From the NCBI GenBank assembly GCA_030612365.1, contig JAUWOA010000006.1, positions 1 to 51,315 of the forward strand: DNA of 51,315 nt, written 5' to 3'. The notes beneath the pieces were generated by a model. The model saw only the letters and a program-made list of their open reading frames with translations. It made no database searches and was not told where the DNA came from. Source of the stretch: Candidatus Thorarchaeota archaeon. Lineage in GTDB: Archaea; Asgardarchaeota; Thorarchaeia; Thorarchaeales; Thorarchaeaceae. How positions within the stretch are numbered: the stretch's first letter is position 1; every line of letters begins with the position of its first letter. The position numbers and the translations under genes are program-made. This document shows, in pieces, positions 23,743 through 34,233 of this stretch.

Positions 23743-24468
23743 ATGGTTTCTTTGCCTCAAGTGATTTTCCTAGCCGTTTACTTGGTTATTATGGGTGTGT
23801 TCATCGCACTGATGACCATAGGCTATCGTAAGATGCCTGATGAGAAGAAAGGATACCTTCGATGGATACTGCTTTCAAATGTGATGCTTGCTCTTGGTGA
23901 CTGCCTGCATCTGGCGGGATCTATCGTCGGTTACAATACGGGCACTGACTTGGCTATTATTGAGTTGCTTGGTCTTGAAGTCCAGCTCGGTATAGTAGGG
24001 ATGATGGCAACATCAACAACGATGTCAGTCTATTTCCTGTTTCTTATCTTCTACAACACGCGCAAGTATCAAGACGGCACATTCACACACCTTGATTACG
24101 CGCTCATTGCCCTCTTCGTCGTTAGAATAGCACTCATATTCAATCCGGCCAACATCTGGTTTACGTCCCAACTTCTGCCTGGTGAGTACAACTATACAGC
24201 GTGGCTTCGAAACATTCCGCTTCTGATTCTCGGGGTTGCTTCAGTCATCTTAGTGTGGCGCAATGCGAAAGCCTCTCAAGAGAAGAAGATGGTGTGGGTA
24301 ACCTATGCGCTCATGACAACTTGGGTGTCTTATGCGTTCACTGCGTTCCTGCCCTTAGATGTCATGATGAAGGCGACCATATACATGATACACACAGTAG
24401 CGTACTTGGTTGCTGTCTACTACATCTATCGCTCCGAATTCCATGTAGCATCCGAAGCCAACACATAG
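23743..24468 (+). CDS. Seven-helix-like membrane protein
   Basis: This protein of about 241 residues has around seven hydrophobic helices with short loops. The ATG at 23743 (MVSLPQVIFLAVYL) puts the first helix at the N-terminus and leaves room for promoters between the divergent genes. An in-frame ATG at 23644 would add 33 polar residues. The family was not recognised, and a sensory or transport role cannot be told. Confidence 0.6.
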   Translation: MVSLPQVIFLAVYLVIMGVFIALMTIGYRKMPDEKKGYLRWILLSNVMLALGDCLHLAGSIVGYNTGTDLAIIELLGLEVQLGIVGMMATSTTMSVYFLFLIFYNTRKYQDGTFTHLDYALIALFVVRIALIFNPANIWFTSQLLPGEYNYTAWLRNIPLLILGVASVILVWRNAKASQEKKMVWVTYALMTTWVSYAFTAFLPLDVMMKATIYMIHTVAYLVAVYYIYRSEFHVASEANT

Positions 24469-24525
24469 CTGGTGGATATGCACAAGCTTCATATCGGGGA
24501 TTCCTTGAGCCATGCCGCATAGACA

Positions 24526-26127
24526 ATGATTGAGAATCTTCTGATCATGATTGGCGGTCTTGCTCTCTTCATGTATGCAATTACGCTGCTGCGGGAAACC
24601 CTTGGCAAGATATCTGGAAAACGAGTGGCGAAAATCCTTGAGAAAACCACTGACAGTCCAGTAAAGGGAATGGGTGTAGGAACCGCCGCAACGCTGATGA
24701 CTCAAAGTTCAAGCATCACTGTGCTAACATTGATCGGTTTTGTTAACGCCGGGATGATGACGTTTAGACAGTCAGTCCATGTCATGTTAGGATCGGAGAT
24801 AGGCACAACGATAACCGCTCAGCTTGTATCGTTTAAAATAGGCATAGGCTTCGCCTGGCTGCTGATCGCAATTGGATTCTTCACGACTATGTTCCTGAAG
24901 AATGAAAACGCCAAGATGGTTGGGCGAGTGATATTCAGCCTAGGTCTCTTGTTTCTCTCAATGGATTTCATGAAGAATGGCGCCTCCGAACTGGGACAGA
25001 GTCAATTCTTTGTTGACATGATTATCGCATTCGGCGTGATCCCGATTTTCGGCATCTTAATCGGTGCAGCGATTGCTGGAATCACCCAAAGCAGTTCAGC
25101 CACAACGAGCTTGGTTATCGCGATGAGCATGGCAGGTGTTATTGGCCTTCCTGCAGCAATAGCTCTTATCATGGGAGCCAACATCGGCACTTGTTTCCTA
25201 GAGAACATGGCAGCCATAGGTGCAACAACTCCAGCAAAAAGAACGGCCATAGCGCAGACGATTATCAATATCATTGGAGTTGCTGTATTCTTCCCGTTCT
25301 TCGAACAATTCGCTGATGTAGTCGCGCTCACATCGAATGACCTTCCTCGGCAGATTGCGAATGCTCATACCATCTTCAATGTCACTGTAAGCTTCATGCT
25401 AATCCCTTTCGTGGGGCTCATTGTCAAGTTGTGTGAGAAACTCATTCCTGACAAAGAAGGAGAGATCATTGGAACACATTACTTCGATGACGAAATGCTT
25501 CACATACCACAGGTTGCCCTGCTCGAGGCTCAAAGGGAGATGATTGCAACTGGCGAGCTCACTGTGAAGATGATAGATTTGAGCAGGAAAGCTTTGCTCC
25601 ACCGTGATTTGGAGGCGGCAAAGAAGGTCATCAGGTACGAGGACAAGGTTGATGACAGCTGTAGGGCTACAGAGAAGTTTATCGACAAAATAAGAGAAGA
25701 AGAGCTGAACAAAGCCGACGCCCTGTGGCGCATGAAACTGCTGGCGATTCTTGTGGACATAGAGCGTGTCGGAGACCTCACATCCAACATAGCAGAATTC
25801 GCAATCGACCGATTGACTGCCGAGATTTCATTCTCAGCCGCTGCTGTCATAGATATGGAAGATATGTTCAAACTTGTTGAAGAAACATACGACACATCGA
25901 TAGATGCGTTGCGAACAAGAAACAAGGATGTAGCTGAGAGAGCAATCCTGCTAGAAGACAAGGTGGATGAGCTTGAGAGAGAGCTACGGGAGGGTCACGA
26001 GAAGCGGTCAGCCGCAGGTGTATGCATGCCTCAAGCTGATAGCGTCTTCGTGGAAACCTTGAGGAATCTGGAGCGGGTTAGTGATCACGCAGATAACATC
26101 GCAGCAGATGTGCAGATGAAGTACTGA
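24526..26127 (+). CDS. Na+/phosphate cotransporter with PhoU-like C-terminus
   Basis: This 533-residue protein has eight or more membrane helices and two Na/Pi cotransporter repeats with the typical QSSS motif (TQSSSITVLTLIGFVNAG near residue 63; TQSSSATTSLVIAMSMAG near 188). Residues about 340-533 are cytoplasmic and helical and resemble PhoU (RYEDKVDDSCRATEKF and LEDKVDELERELREGH). The family imports phosphate with sodium. The PhoU-like part is thought to regulate uptake. Confidence 0.85.
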   Translation: MIENLLIMIGGLALFMYAITLLRETLGKISGKRVAKILEKTTDSPVKGMGVGTAATLMTQSSSITVLTLIGFVNAGMMTFRQSVHVMLGSEIGTTITAQLVSFKIGIGFAWLLIAIGFFTTMFLKNENAKMVGRVIFSLGLLFLSMDFMKNGASELGQSQFFVDMIIAFGVIPIFGILIGAAIAGITQSSSATTSLVIAMSMAGVIGLPAAIALIMGANIGTCFLENMAAIGATTPAKRTAIAQTIINIIGVAVFFPFFEQFADVVALTSNDLPRQIANAHTIFNVTVSFMLIPFVGLIVKLCEKLIPDKEGEIIGTHYFDDEMLHIPQVALLEAQREMIATGELTVKMIDLSRKALLHRDLEAAKKVIRYEDKVDDSCRATEKFIDKIREEELNKADALWRMKLLAILVDIERVGDLTSNIAEFAIDRLTAEISFSAAAVIDMEDMFKLVEETYDTSIDALRTRNKDVAERAILLEDKVDELERELREGHEKRSAAGVCMPQADSVFVETLRNLERVSDHADNIAADVQMKY

Positions 26128-26163
26128 ATGGTGTGCAGACGAAGAGCAATTAGCTGTCGACAT

Positions 26164-27621
26164 TCAGGACTTCTTGTCGAGCTTCCGCTTGATGTCTTCA
26201 TGGTCATGCCCCAAGATGCCCGGACGCGTCATGCGCTCAGGAGTGAGCACGTGATCTAATTCCCCCTCAGAAAGCAATCCTTCCTCCAGTACGAGCTCAC
26301 GTATCGGTCTTTTGGTTTCGAGCGCCTTTTTGGCAATCCTGCTTGAGGCTTTATAGCCAATGATTGGTACGAGAGCCGTAACCAAGCCCACGCTCTTGTA
26401 AACCTTGTTTAGACCATCCATGTTTGGTTCTATTCCTATAATGCACTTCTCCGCGAGAATTGGTATTGAATTCCTCAGCAGCTTTAAAGCTTGGAAAAAG
26501 TTGTATGTAATCAGAGGCCCAAAGGCATTCAGTTCAAGCATCCCGCCCTGAGCGGCGAGGGATATGGTTGCATCATGTCCCATCACTTGATAAGCACATT
26601 GCAAAGTCATCTCAACAATAACGGGATTCACCTTACCGGGCATGATTGAAGAGCCAGGCTGAACTGCAGGCAATGTAATTTCATGGAAGCCCCCAATAGG
26701 CCCTGATGACAGGAGCAGAAGGTCTCCACACATCTTGCTCAGATTAGTGGCAAGGACTCTGAGGAGACCCGAGGCGTGGACGAATTCATCGTTGTTCTGT
26801 GTGTCGTCAATAAGGTTCTCAGATGTCTTGAGATTCTGCAGACCAGTCACTTCACGCAAGTACTTATCTGCGAGCTTGATGTATTCCGGGTCAGCGTTGA
26901 GACCGGTTCCAATTGCTGTTGCTCCAATGTTGTGAGTTTCCAGAGTATCAATGGCCCAGCCTATCCTATGCAAATCACGTTTGAAAGGGCCAGCCCAAGC
27001 TCCGAACTCCTGTCCTAGCGTAATGGGCACTGCATCCTGCATCTCTGTTCGACCAAGTTTGAGGAGGTCCTTGAAGGCCTCAGCTTTCTCTTCAAGAGCA
27101 TTCACGAGCGCTTCAACATTGGTCGATAGGGCGTTCAGACCAAAGATTGTGGCAATCTTCGTTGCGGTTGGATACACATCGTTGGTCGACTGACTCATGT
27201 TGACATGATCGTTCGCATTAATCGGAGCCATGGTGTTCCGCGGTTCGCCAAGAATCTCATTGGCTCTTGACGCGATGACTTCGTTAACGTTCATATTCGT
27301 TGAAGTGCCAGCCCCGCCTTGAAACGCATCCACAATGAACTCATCATGAAATTCACCCCCGAGTATCTCATCGCACGCTTGGATTATCGCATTTCCGTAC
27401 TCCTTGGTGAGGTCTCCAAGGTTCATGTTGGCAAGGGTGCATGCTTTTTTCACCATGGCAAGAGCATTGATGAGAGTCGTGTATTGATGCAGACTTACTC
27501 CTGAAACGTGAAAGTTCTCAGACGCGCGCAAAGTCTGGACTCCCCAGTATGCATCTGTGGGGACTTGTCTAGAACCTAGAAGGTCACTTTCGTCTCTGTA
27601 CTTCATTGGCTGCTCTGTCAT
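26164..27621 (-). CDS. aspA: Aspartate ammonia-lyase
   Basis: This protein of about 485 residues belongs to the fumarase/aspartase superfamily. The signature loop is GSSIMPGKVNPV, and SQSTNDVYPTA contributes to the active site. YWGVQTLRASENF and QGGAGTSTNMNVNEV match aspartases more than fumarases (which have Q-T-G-S-G-T). The reaction is aspartate to fumarate and ammonia. The ATG at 27621 follows AAGGTGG; a GTG nine bases earlier is less likely. It converges on the Na/Pi cotransporter gene. Fumarase activity cannot be ruled out from motifs alone. Confidence 0.8.
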   Translation of the reverse strand: MTEQPMKYRDESDLLGSRQVPTDAYWGVQTLRASENFHVSGVSLHQYTTLINALAMVKKACTLANMNLGDLTKEYGNAIIQACDEILGGEFHDEFIVDAFQGGAGTSTNMNVNEVIASRANEILGEPRNTMAPINANDHVNMSQSTNDVYPTATKIATIFGLNALSTNVEALVNALEEKAEAFKDLLKLGRTEMQDAVPITLGQEFGAWAGPFKRDLHRIGWAIDTLETHNIGATAIGTGLNADPEYIKLADKYLREVTGLQNLKTSENLIDDTQNNDEFVHASGLLRVLATNLSKMCGDLLLLSSGPIGGFHEITLPAVQPGSSIMPGKVNPVIVEMTLQCAYQVMGHDATISLAAQGGMLELNAFGPLITYNFFQALKLLRNSIPILAEKCIIGIEPNMDGLNKVYKSVGLVTALVPIIGYKASSRIAKKALETKRPIRELVLEEGLLSEGELDHVLTPERMTRPGILGHDHEDIKRKLDKKS

Positions 27622-27732
27622 TAGGGCCACCTTCTGTCAACAAGAATGTCGACAGCACTGTGCAGATTCACTGCCCAGATTATGAAGATTGTGAAATGAC
27701 TGGGATTTTATGAATGACGATATTGGAGCAAG

Positions 27733-29325
27733 CTAGAAGCCAGCAGCCTGACCGTCCTTTCTGAAATCAGAGCCAGCAATCCAAGCATCTCGCAAACGGA
27801 ATATGGCCTGACCGCCGCCAAAGCCCGACATGGTTTCATGAACTAGCTTATGTCCACGACTGCGTAGCTCATTCTGAATCCCAGGAGGGATGCCATTCTC
27901 AAGAGCTACCGTATTCATCTCCTGATTATGATTGAAACGTGGATGGTCCAATGCTTCCTGAGGACCCATTTGATGATCAATGACGTTGCTTACAAACTGA
28001 GCATGAGCTTGTGCTTGGTGCGCTCCGCCCATTATTCCAAACACTCCGAAGAGATTGTTGTCCCTGTACAGCGCTCCAGGAATGATTGTATGAAACGGAA
28101 GCTTTCCTGGCGCATAGCAATTAGGGTGCTTCGGGTCAAGTAAGAATAGGTTCCCACGATTCTGAAGTTTTATTCCATAGCCTGGGACAACGAGCCCGCT
28201 CCCGAACCCCATGTAAAGGCTGTTGATGAACGACACTGCCATTCCATCACCATCGGCTGCTGCAAGGTAGATCGTATCTGGACCAATTGCGATTCCAGAA
28301 CTTGGAGCCTCCATTGCCTGTTCCGGAATGATGCGCTCAGCTCGCTTCTTCGCATACCTTTTCGAGAGAAGATCATCCAAGGGAACATCATAGAAATCGG
28401 GGTCTGCGTTGTGTTGATACAGGTCAGCATAGGCAAGCTTCTTGGCCTCTATCATGGTGTGGTAGCGCTCTGCATCTAGGGGCGAGTATTTCCCAAAGTC
28501 GAATGATTCCATGAGATTCAGCATTGCGAGAGCGGCAAATCCTTGTCCATTTGGCGGATGTTCGTAGACCTCGACACCTCGATATGACGTGGATATTGCA
28601 TTAGTTTCAACAGTCTTGTGCTTAGCGAGATCATCTAGAGTCAGGAACCCGCCATGGTCTTGCACCGTCTTCACGATTGCTTCACTTATGGCGCTCCCGT
28701 AGAAGGCGGATATTCCTTCAGCAGCCACGGTTTCAAAGACCTTCGCTAGGTCCTTGTTGAACATCATTTCTCCTGCTTCAGGAGACCTTCCACTGATACT
28801 GAATATCTTACGTGCCGCTTCATTCCCCAGAACTTGGATTACGAGACTCCACACTTCAGAGATAATTGGTGAAACGGGAAACCCTTCGCGAGCGTATTTG
28901 ATTGCAGGTGACAGAACATCTCTCAGCTCCAATGCGCCATACTTCTCGATAATGTATCCCCAAAGATGCATGGCTCCAGGAACTGTAACTGGGGGTCCAC
29001 CTCGAACAGGCATATGCTTCCAATCTTTCTCAAGCAGCTCATCCAAAGTCGTCATTGTCCCCGCCCGGCCTGAGCCATTCACAGAGAGCGGTTTCTTCTT
29101 CCCGGGTAGATGAATTAATACAAAGGCGTCTCCGCCGCATCCAGTACTGAAAGGCTCCACAATGTCAAGCACAGCGGCGGTCGCGATTGCTGCATCAACA
29201 GCATTTCCTCCATTAGATAGAATCTCAAGCCCGGCCTGAGTTGCCAGAGGTTGCGAGGAAGCTACTACACCATTCGCAGCCACAATTTCAGAACGACCAG
29301 TCGCACGACGCCAGAACACCCACAT
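27733..29325 (-). CDS. ggt: Gamma-glutamyltransferase family protein
   Basis: This 530-residue Ntn-hydrolase has SSQPLATQAGLEIL and GGNAVDAAIATA at the N-terminus, and the autoprocessing Thr in GPDTIYLAAADGDG (near residue 350), which becomes the nucleophile of the small subunit. MGFGSGLVVPGYGIKLQNRG follows, as in YwrD-type members. No signal peptide is seen, so it is probably cytoplasmic, unlike exported bacterial relatives. The family transfers or hydrolyses gamma-glutamyl groups. The ATG at 29325 overlaps a GGTG ribosome binding site. Confidence 0.85.
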   Translation of the reverse strand: MWVFWRRATGRSEIVAANGVVASSQPLATQAGLEILSNGGNAVDAAIATAAVLDIVEPFSTGCGGDAFVLIHLPGKKKPLSVNGSGRAGTMTTLDELLEKDWKHMPVRGGPPVTVPGAMHLWGYIIEKYGALELRDVLSPAIKYAREGFPVSPIISEVWSLVIQVLGNEAARKIFSISGRSPEAGEMMFNKDLAKVFETVAAEGISAFYGSAISEAIVKTVQDHGGFLTLDDLAKHKTVETNAISTSYRGVEVYEHPPNGQGFAALAMLNLMESFDFGKYSPLDAERYHTMIEAKKLAYADLYQHNADPDFYDVPLDDLLSKRYAKKRAERIIPEQAMEAPSSGIAIGPDTIYLAAADGDGMAVSFINSLYMGFGSGLVVPGYGIKLQNRGNLFLLDPKHPNCYAPGKLPFHTIIPGALYRDNNLFGVFGIMGGAHQAQAHAQFVSNVIDHQMGPQEALDHPRFNHNQEMNTVALENGIPPGIQNELRSRGHKLVHETMSGFGGGQAIFRLRDAWIAGSDFRKDGQAAGF

Positions 29326-29517
29326 CACCTAAGCCCTATCATCCGGTTGTCGAAATCAGTGTGTGTATCATCAGGTGGATTAATGGCTAAAATCTCCTCG
29401 CGTAGATTGCTAATCGTGGCGATACAACTTGAATGTACCGAAATCAAAGTCGTATGATAAAAGGTTATCAAGGAAGCTGCTTCAAGACTTTGTCCTGTAA
29501 AGGACCGTGACATCGGA

Positions 29518-30819
29518 TTGGAAGCAGCCTCATTAGACAACGGCACGAATGGAAGTAATGCCTCGAAGATTGCGTGGCTATCCTTGCTATCTGCATTGAA
29601 TAGATTGAGCAGATCATTCAACATAATTGTGCTACCACTCTTCGTTCTTTCGATAGGCTCAGACGAGGCATTCTACGGACTGATGGTCGCAATGGCGGGA
29701 TACGCCCAATCTGTAGTGCTATTCCCTGCAGGAGCATTCAGTGATAGGAAAGGAAGGGGTCCGGTAATCCTTTTTGGAGGAGTTTTCTCAGGCATCATAA
29801 TAATATTCCTACCTTTTGCGACAGATCCCACATTGATACTCATCCTCTTTGCAGCCACCGGAATAGGTGCAGGTTTTAGGTTGTCATCGGTCACAGCTCT
29901 AATCGCAGACGCCACAAAGCGAGGAGATGAGCGTACAAAGTCCTACGGGTATACAATGGCTATCGCTACCGTAGCAGCCATTGCGGGATCATTCTTGGGA
30001 GGATACATTCTCGACGAAACTGCACTTCCCGGCATAAGCCCAGTATTGGTCAGATATATGATTTTGTTCTTCATCATGGGGACGCTTAGAATTGCATCTG
30101 GTATCGTTGGTTTCATGGCAGAGCGATGGCTCAAAGCCAATGATATGCTCAATAGCAATGAAGTCGTCGACACATCTATTGAGAGAACCCAAGATGCGAA
30201 AAATGATACAAAAACTACTGCCTTATTCGGAGTCAGCCGAATGATTATGGGTTTCAGTTCGGGTATGGTTGTACCCTATATGATCCTCTGGATTATTGAT
30301 GCGTTCAATCCCAGCGAAGTTGTACTTGGTAGCCTCCCAGCAATTGCAAATGTGACACTTGCATCGGGAGCACTTTTTGTTGGTGTAATGAGTGAAAGAA
30401 CTGGAAAGCTGAAGATGATCACAAGCTTGTATATTCTAGCGCCTATTCTAACAATTGGAATCGTATTCTCTCCACGACCTGAAGGTTTTCTACTTATGGC
30501 AGTATTCTACATAGCTAGACAAGCTGTTGCAAACATGGCACAACCTGCCAATAATTCACTATTCATGGGTGAGATAAGCCAGAAGAGACGTGGTCGCTCG
30601 TTTGCACTTACGAGGATAATGTGGACAGTTCCACGGCAGACTGGAACACTCATAACAGCAGTAATGCTTAGTCTAGGAATATTCTCAAGTATGACAGCCT
30701 TTGGTGTCATTGTCTTTCCAATCGCAATGACTCTCTACCCAATCAGTGTGATTCCAATGTATTTCGCAGTTAAGAGAAATCGTGAACTAGTCAGAGCAGA
30801 AACTACTGAGGGCTTGTGA
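29518..30819 (+). CDS. MFS family transporter
   Basis: This 433-residue protein has about twelve membrane helices in two halves. GAFSDRKGRGPVILFGG after the second helix is the typical MFS loop (G-x-x-x-D-R-x-G-R). The substrate is unknown. The start is a TTG with AAGGA upstream. It is divergent from the gamma-glutamyltransferase gene. Confidence 0.85.
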   Translation: MEAASLDNGTNGSNASKIAWLSLLSALNRLSRSFNIIVLPLFVLSIGSDEAFYGLMVAMAGYAQSVVLFPAGAFSDRKGRGPVILFGGVFSGIIIIFLPFATDPTLILILFAATGIGAGFRLSSVTALIADATKRGDERTKSYGYTMAIATVAAIAGSFLGGYILDETALPGISPVLVRYMILFFIMGTLRIASGIVGFMAERWLKANDMLNSNEVVDTSIERTQDAKNDTKTTALFGVSRMIMGFSSGMVVPYMILWIIDAFNPSEVVLGSLPAIANVTLASGALFVGVMSERTGKLKMITSLYILAPILTIGIVFSPRPEGFLLMAVFYIARQAVANMAQPANNSLFMGEISQKRRGRSFALTRIMWTVPRQTGTLITAVMLSLGIFSSMTAFGVIVFPIAMTLYPISVIPMYFAVKRNRELVRAETTEGL

Positions 30820-30870
30820 AGGCACCATCAGGATATCTTTCCATGAACTCTTCTCTGAGGATATCCATTA

Positions 30871-31371
30871 TCAAGAGGCCCTTTCGTTTTCCATCAATAA
30901 CTCAGTTTCGCGGAGGATACCAACATGTTTGAATCCGATCTTCTCAAACACGTGAATCGCCCATTCATTGTCTTCCATGGTGTCAAGATAGATACTGTGT
31001 AGCCCGAGGATGTTGAATCCTACACCGAGCAATACTAGCATTGCATCCGTCCCGTATCCTTTTCCCCTCTTTTCTGGATCATGGATTGATATTCCAACCT
31101 CTGCTCGATTGTGGGGGAGTATGATATCTTTCAATCGGGCGATACCAAGGAAATCGTTTGTTTCTTTTTCTGCAACCGCCATTACGAGATGTCCGTCTCT
31201 CCAAGGATTCCGAGTTGAAGCCTCTTGTAACCATTGCTCCATATACCTCTTAGACCTGGCTATTGAAGGACCCAAGAATTTCCTCAGTTCGAGGGTGTTG
31301 TAGAATCTCAAAATGCTATCTAGGTCTAACTCCTCAAGTGCACGAAGGCGGACAAGATTCCCTGTGTACAT
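30871..31371 (-). CDS. RimJ/RimL-type GNAT acetyltransferase
   Basis: This 166-residue protein starts LVRLRALEELDLDSILRFYN and carries the acetyl-CoA motif as IHDPEKRGKGYGTDAMLVLL, followed by LHSIYLDTMEDNEWAIHVFEKIGF. That layout is typical of acetyltransferases acting on ribosomal or other protein N-termini. The substrate is unknown. It converges on the MFS gene. Confidence 0.85.
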   Translation of the reverse strand: MYTGNLVRLRALEELDLDSILRFYNTLELRKFLGPSIARSKRYMEQWLQEASTRNPWRDGHLVMAVAEKETNDFLGIARLKDIILPHNRAEVGISIHDPEKRGKGYGTDAMLVLLGVGFNILGLHSIYLDTMEDNEWAIHVFEKIGFKHVGILRETELLMENERAS

Positions 31372-31478
31372 ACCCTTGCCAATATCAGTTCCACTGATAA
31401 AAGTGGTTCATCAAAGCCGGAATCCTTAAGATTCCCCAGATGGTTCAGTTCTAGATATCTCATTGAGGTGAAAATTGA

Positions 31479-32222
31479 ATGTCAATTGCTTCATTGAAAA
31501 CTCCACTTGGTGTCTTGCGTGTCTTAATTATCCTGGCGATTTTCATTTCCACTGCACTTCTTATAATCATGATAAATCAAGGTACGCCCAACTGGAATTT
31601 CCTAGCTACATCAGCGATGATTGTCAGTCTAGCTTTCGTGAACTATATGGATAAAAGAACGACAGAGAAGTGGTCCCGGTTCGTTCTACTCATGTTCATT
31701 GCAATGTTGATTTGTTTTGTAGGAGACCTCCTCATGGCATCAGTATTTCACATCACCCCAGATCCATTGATCAACGGTGTTCTCATGTTTGCACTGGGGC
31801 ACGTGGTTTATCTGCTGGCTCTCAAAGATCGCTCGCCCTTACTTCTAAGAAGCGAATCTCCCAAACTAATCACACGAAATGTGAGCATCTGGATTGTCAG
31901 TATTGTGATTGTTATTGTCCTGTTCGTCCTGACTCTGTATAACCCAGCTGAAATGGTCATTAGTATGGGCTTGTTTGGCTATGGGATTCTCCTGACCACA
32001 GTTCTGGCATTCAGTTTATCAAAGTGGTTTGATGACTATCCTAAACTCTTCGTCATCTGTCTTTTTCTTGGGTTTCTGCTGTTCTTCATTTCAGATTACA
32101 TAATCGGATATCGCACATTGACGGACCCTACTTTTCTCAGTGGTACAGAGGCAGTTGGTGTGACCTATCTTGGCGGTCAACTTCTAGTTCACATTTCATC
32201 CTTATTCGGCAGTGAGGCTTGA
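31479..32222 (+). CDS. YhhN/TMEM86-like membrane protein
   Basis: This 247-residue protein has about eight helices. FVGDLLMA and FALGHVVYLLAL match the YhhN (lysoplasmalogenase-like) family pattern of a helix with G-D-x-L-M and later a G-H-x-x-Y-x-x-A. An archaeal member could act on ether lipids, but that is speculation. GAGGTG lies upstream of the ATG. Confidence 0.6.
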   Translation: MSIASLKTPLGVLRVLIILAIFISTALLIIMINQGTPNWNFLATSAMIVSLAFVNYMDKRTTEKWSRFVLLMFIAMLICFVGDLLMASVFHITPDPLINGVLMFALGHVVYLLALKDRSPLLLRSESPKLITRNVSIWIVSIVIVIVLFVLTLYNPAEMVISMGLFGYGILLTTVLAFSLSKWFDDYPKLFVICLFLGFLLFFISDYIIGYRTLTDPTFLSGTEAVGVTYLGGQLLVHISSLFGSEA

Positions 32223-32401
32223 GATAAACACAGTGGATATACCGCGCCTGCATATGTGTTCGACCGACCACACGACGCTAGAATATGTACTTCGCCTAGG
32301 CCCTACCTGTCTGTGCCGGATATCCTGCTTTTTTCCAATGCTTCAGACCATCCAGCATAACACCGATATTCTGGAAACCAGCCCTTGCAGGAATGCTTGC
32401 A

Positions 32402-33547
32402 CTATCGAACCCATTCCTGCAAAAGCCGAACGGCCCGATTCAATCTCAATGAATGAGCATAAGCAAGAACATGCGTCTGATCATCAGTTGCTTCCAATTG
32501 TAACGCAAGCTCGCCGGATTGAGCCAAGGACACGAATTTCAGGATAGCATCGTGTGCTTCTTTTGGAGTAAATGTCAGAATTTCTGCCAATTCTGAAATT
32601 CCGCACAATGCATCGTAAACGACTCTAACGAGAGCCAGAACCTTGAGTAGTAACGTTTCATTTCCGTAGAGAGATGGATTAGTGATTAGCTCTACAAGCG
32701 AACACCTAGCTTTCTCTGAACTCGCCGCACGAAATAGCTTGATGCTTCCGTCCAGCAGTTGCGCCATGCCGGACTCTAGATGATCAGCGAGGCTCCGTAT
32801 TAGGTTCAGAGCATGTTCTGCATTCTCATCGAGGGTTAATTCCACATCTGCTCGTCTGATAGGCAATTGAGCACGCTTCTCATCGATGCTCATGTTCGTG
32901 CCCGCATCGTATACAGTGTGCCTGTCACCATCCACAGGTTCTACACAGCCTGACAGAATAGAGAGAAGGTCGCAACCACAGCAGTTGCATATTGTTGCGC
33001 CGACAAGGGCACGTTCAAGCTTGCCAAAGACATTCATTACTTGGTCGCGGTTCTTCACTCGCCTCATGTTGATACGTCCGTCCTGAAGAACGGTGATGTT
33101 CATCTCATCAACGTCCGCTCGACCGTATCCAAGATCACGGCTGCACTTGACTAGGTCAAACTGCGATTGCAGGCAATTCATCAGATCGCAAAGCGTTCGA
33201 GGGTCAAACACTGCAAACCGCATACTCTCGCCGGGCTCGACGCCATTATGCAGGCTGAGCTCAGCCATCACTCTGTCATTCGTATCCTTGCAGGGCTGGG
33301 TGAAGAGAACTCCCCCTTCGGGGAGCTCCGGCGCAATTCCCATGCGGGGAGTGGAATCCCCGTTAATCATTGCCTCAAGCTCCGCCCTCAAGTTGCGGTA
33401 ATCAAGGAGCCCAAGAATCGGACAATCATCTAAACCAAGCTGCCCAACAACTAGGGCCCTGGCAAAACCTGTGCAAGCAGCCCGACCGCAAAGCCCACAG
33501 TTGACTTTCGGGGTGCGCATCCATGCCTTAACCCAGATACTACTCAT
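32402..33547 (-). CDS. Iron-sulfur protein with N-terminal Fe-S domain (PF04060-like)
   Basis: This 381-residue protein has C17, C20, C25 and C42 (NCGLCGRAACTGFA ... LDDCP), the arrangement of the small [4Fe-4S] domain of PF04060. A second cysteine group (CNCCGCD) lies near residues 187-193. The middle contains VFDPRTLCDLMNCL, and the last third is helical. It is probably an electron-transfer or sensor protein. The family of the rest was not recognised. Confidence 0.65.
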   Translation of the reverse strand: MSSIWVKAWMRTPKVNCGLCGRAACTGFARALVVGQLGLDDCPILGLLDYRNLRAELEAMINGDSTPRMGIAPELPEGGVLFTQPCKDTNDRVMAELSLHNGVEPGESMRFAVFDPRTLCDLMNCLQSQFDLVKCSRDLGYGRADVDEMNITVLQDGRINMRRVKNRDQVMNVFGKLERALVGATICNCCGCDLLSILSGCVEPVDGDRHTVYDAGTNMSIDEKRAQLPIRRADVELTLDENAEHALNLIRSLADHLESGMAQLLDGSIKLFRAASSEKARCSLVELITNPSLYGNETLLLKVLALVRVVYDALCGISELAEILTFTPKEAHDAILKFVSLAQSGELALQLEATDDQTHVLAYAHSLRLNRAVRLLQEWVR

Positions 33548-33672
33548 TCAGACTTGCCTCGGCTCTTTCGAGTTGCGTTCTGCCATTGTTTAACATTGTG
33601 ATATGAACGGATAGGGTGGGCTTCGTCAGTTTTATTAGACAGGCGCAGTTCGCGTGTGAAGAGTGTTGGGTC

Positions 33673-34233
33673 ATGGAGCGAATGCGTCAACGTCTGAAAT
33701 GGGATCAACGGTCTGAACTTGCAAAAACAGTATTCTTGTTTGTTGTAGTGATAGGCGGCACTCTTGCGGGTTACGGCGTTTTCATGTTAGGGATGGGGAC
33801 AACGACGCCGCTCGTGGTTGTCACTAGTGAGTCGATGACCCCAACCTTGGAGGTGAATGACCTCCTAGTCCTGCAGGGGCGAGCTCCCGAGGATATCGCT
33901 GTAAACGACATCATTGTTTTCCGGGCCAGCTGGTACACTGAAGCCCCAATTGTGCATAGGGTCGTATCCATTGAAGAAGTAAATGGCACTTACAGGTACT
34001 ACACGCGCGGGGATAATAACCCATCTCAGGATTTCGGCTATCGTACTTACGAGGACATCGTCGGTGTGCTCGTCTGGAGAATCCCTCAAGTCGGAGGAAT
34101 CAGTATCTTCCTAAGAACCTGGCAAGGGATGCTATTCATGGCAGCTGTATTCATTGCAATCCTTGTTGTTCCTGAATTCATCTGCAAGGGAAGAGAGGAT
34201 GAAGAGGTTGACGAGAATCAGCCGCCTGAGTAG
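33673..34233 (+). CDS. Signal peptidase I, archaeal/eukaryotic type
   Basis: This protein of about 186 residues has an N-terminal membrane helix, then the catalytic Ser in VVTSESMTPTLEVND (about residue 53) and the His of the APIVHRVVSIEE segment (about residue 94, in place of the bacterial Lys). TRGDNN provides the Asp, and a second helix lies near the C-terminus. It removes signal peptides from exported proteins. The ATG at 33673 is preferred; upstream in-frame codons (from 33616) look untranslated. Confidence 0.85.
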   Translation: MERMRQRLKWDQRSELAKTVFLFVVVIGGTLAGYGVFMLGMGTTTPLVVVTSESMTPTLEVNDLLVLQGRAPEDIAVNDIIVFRASWYTEAPIVHRVVSIEEVNGTYRYYTRGDNNPSQDFGYRTYEDIVGVLVWRIPQVGGISIFLRTWQGMLFMAAVFIAILVVPEFICKGREDEEVDENQPPE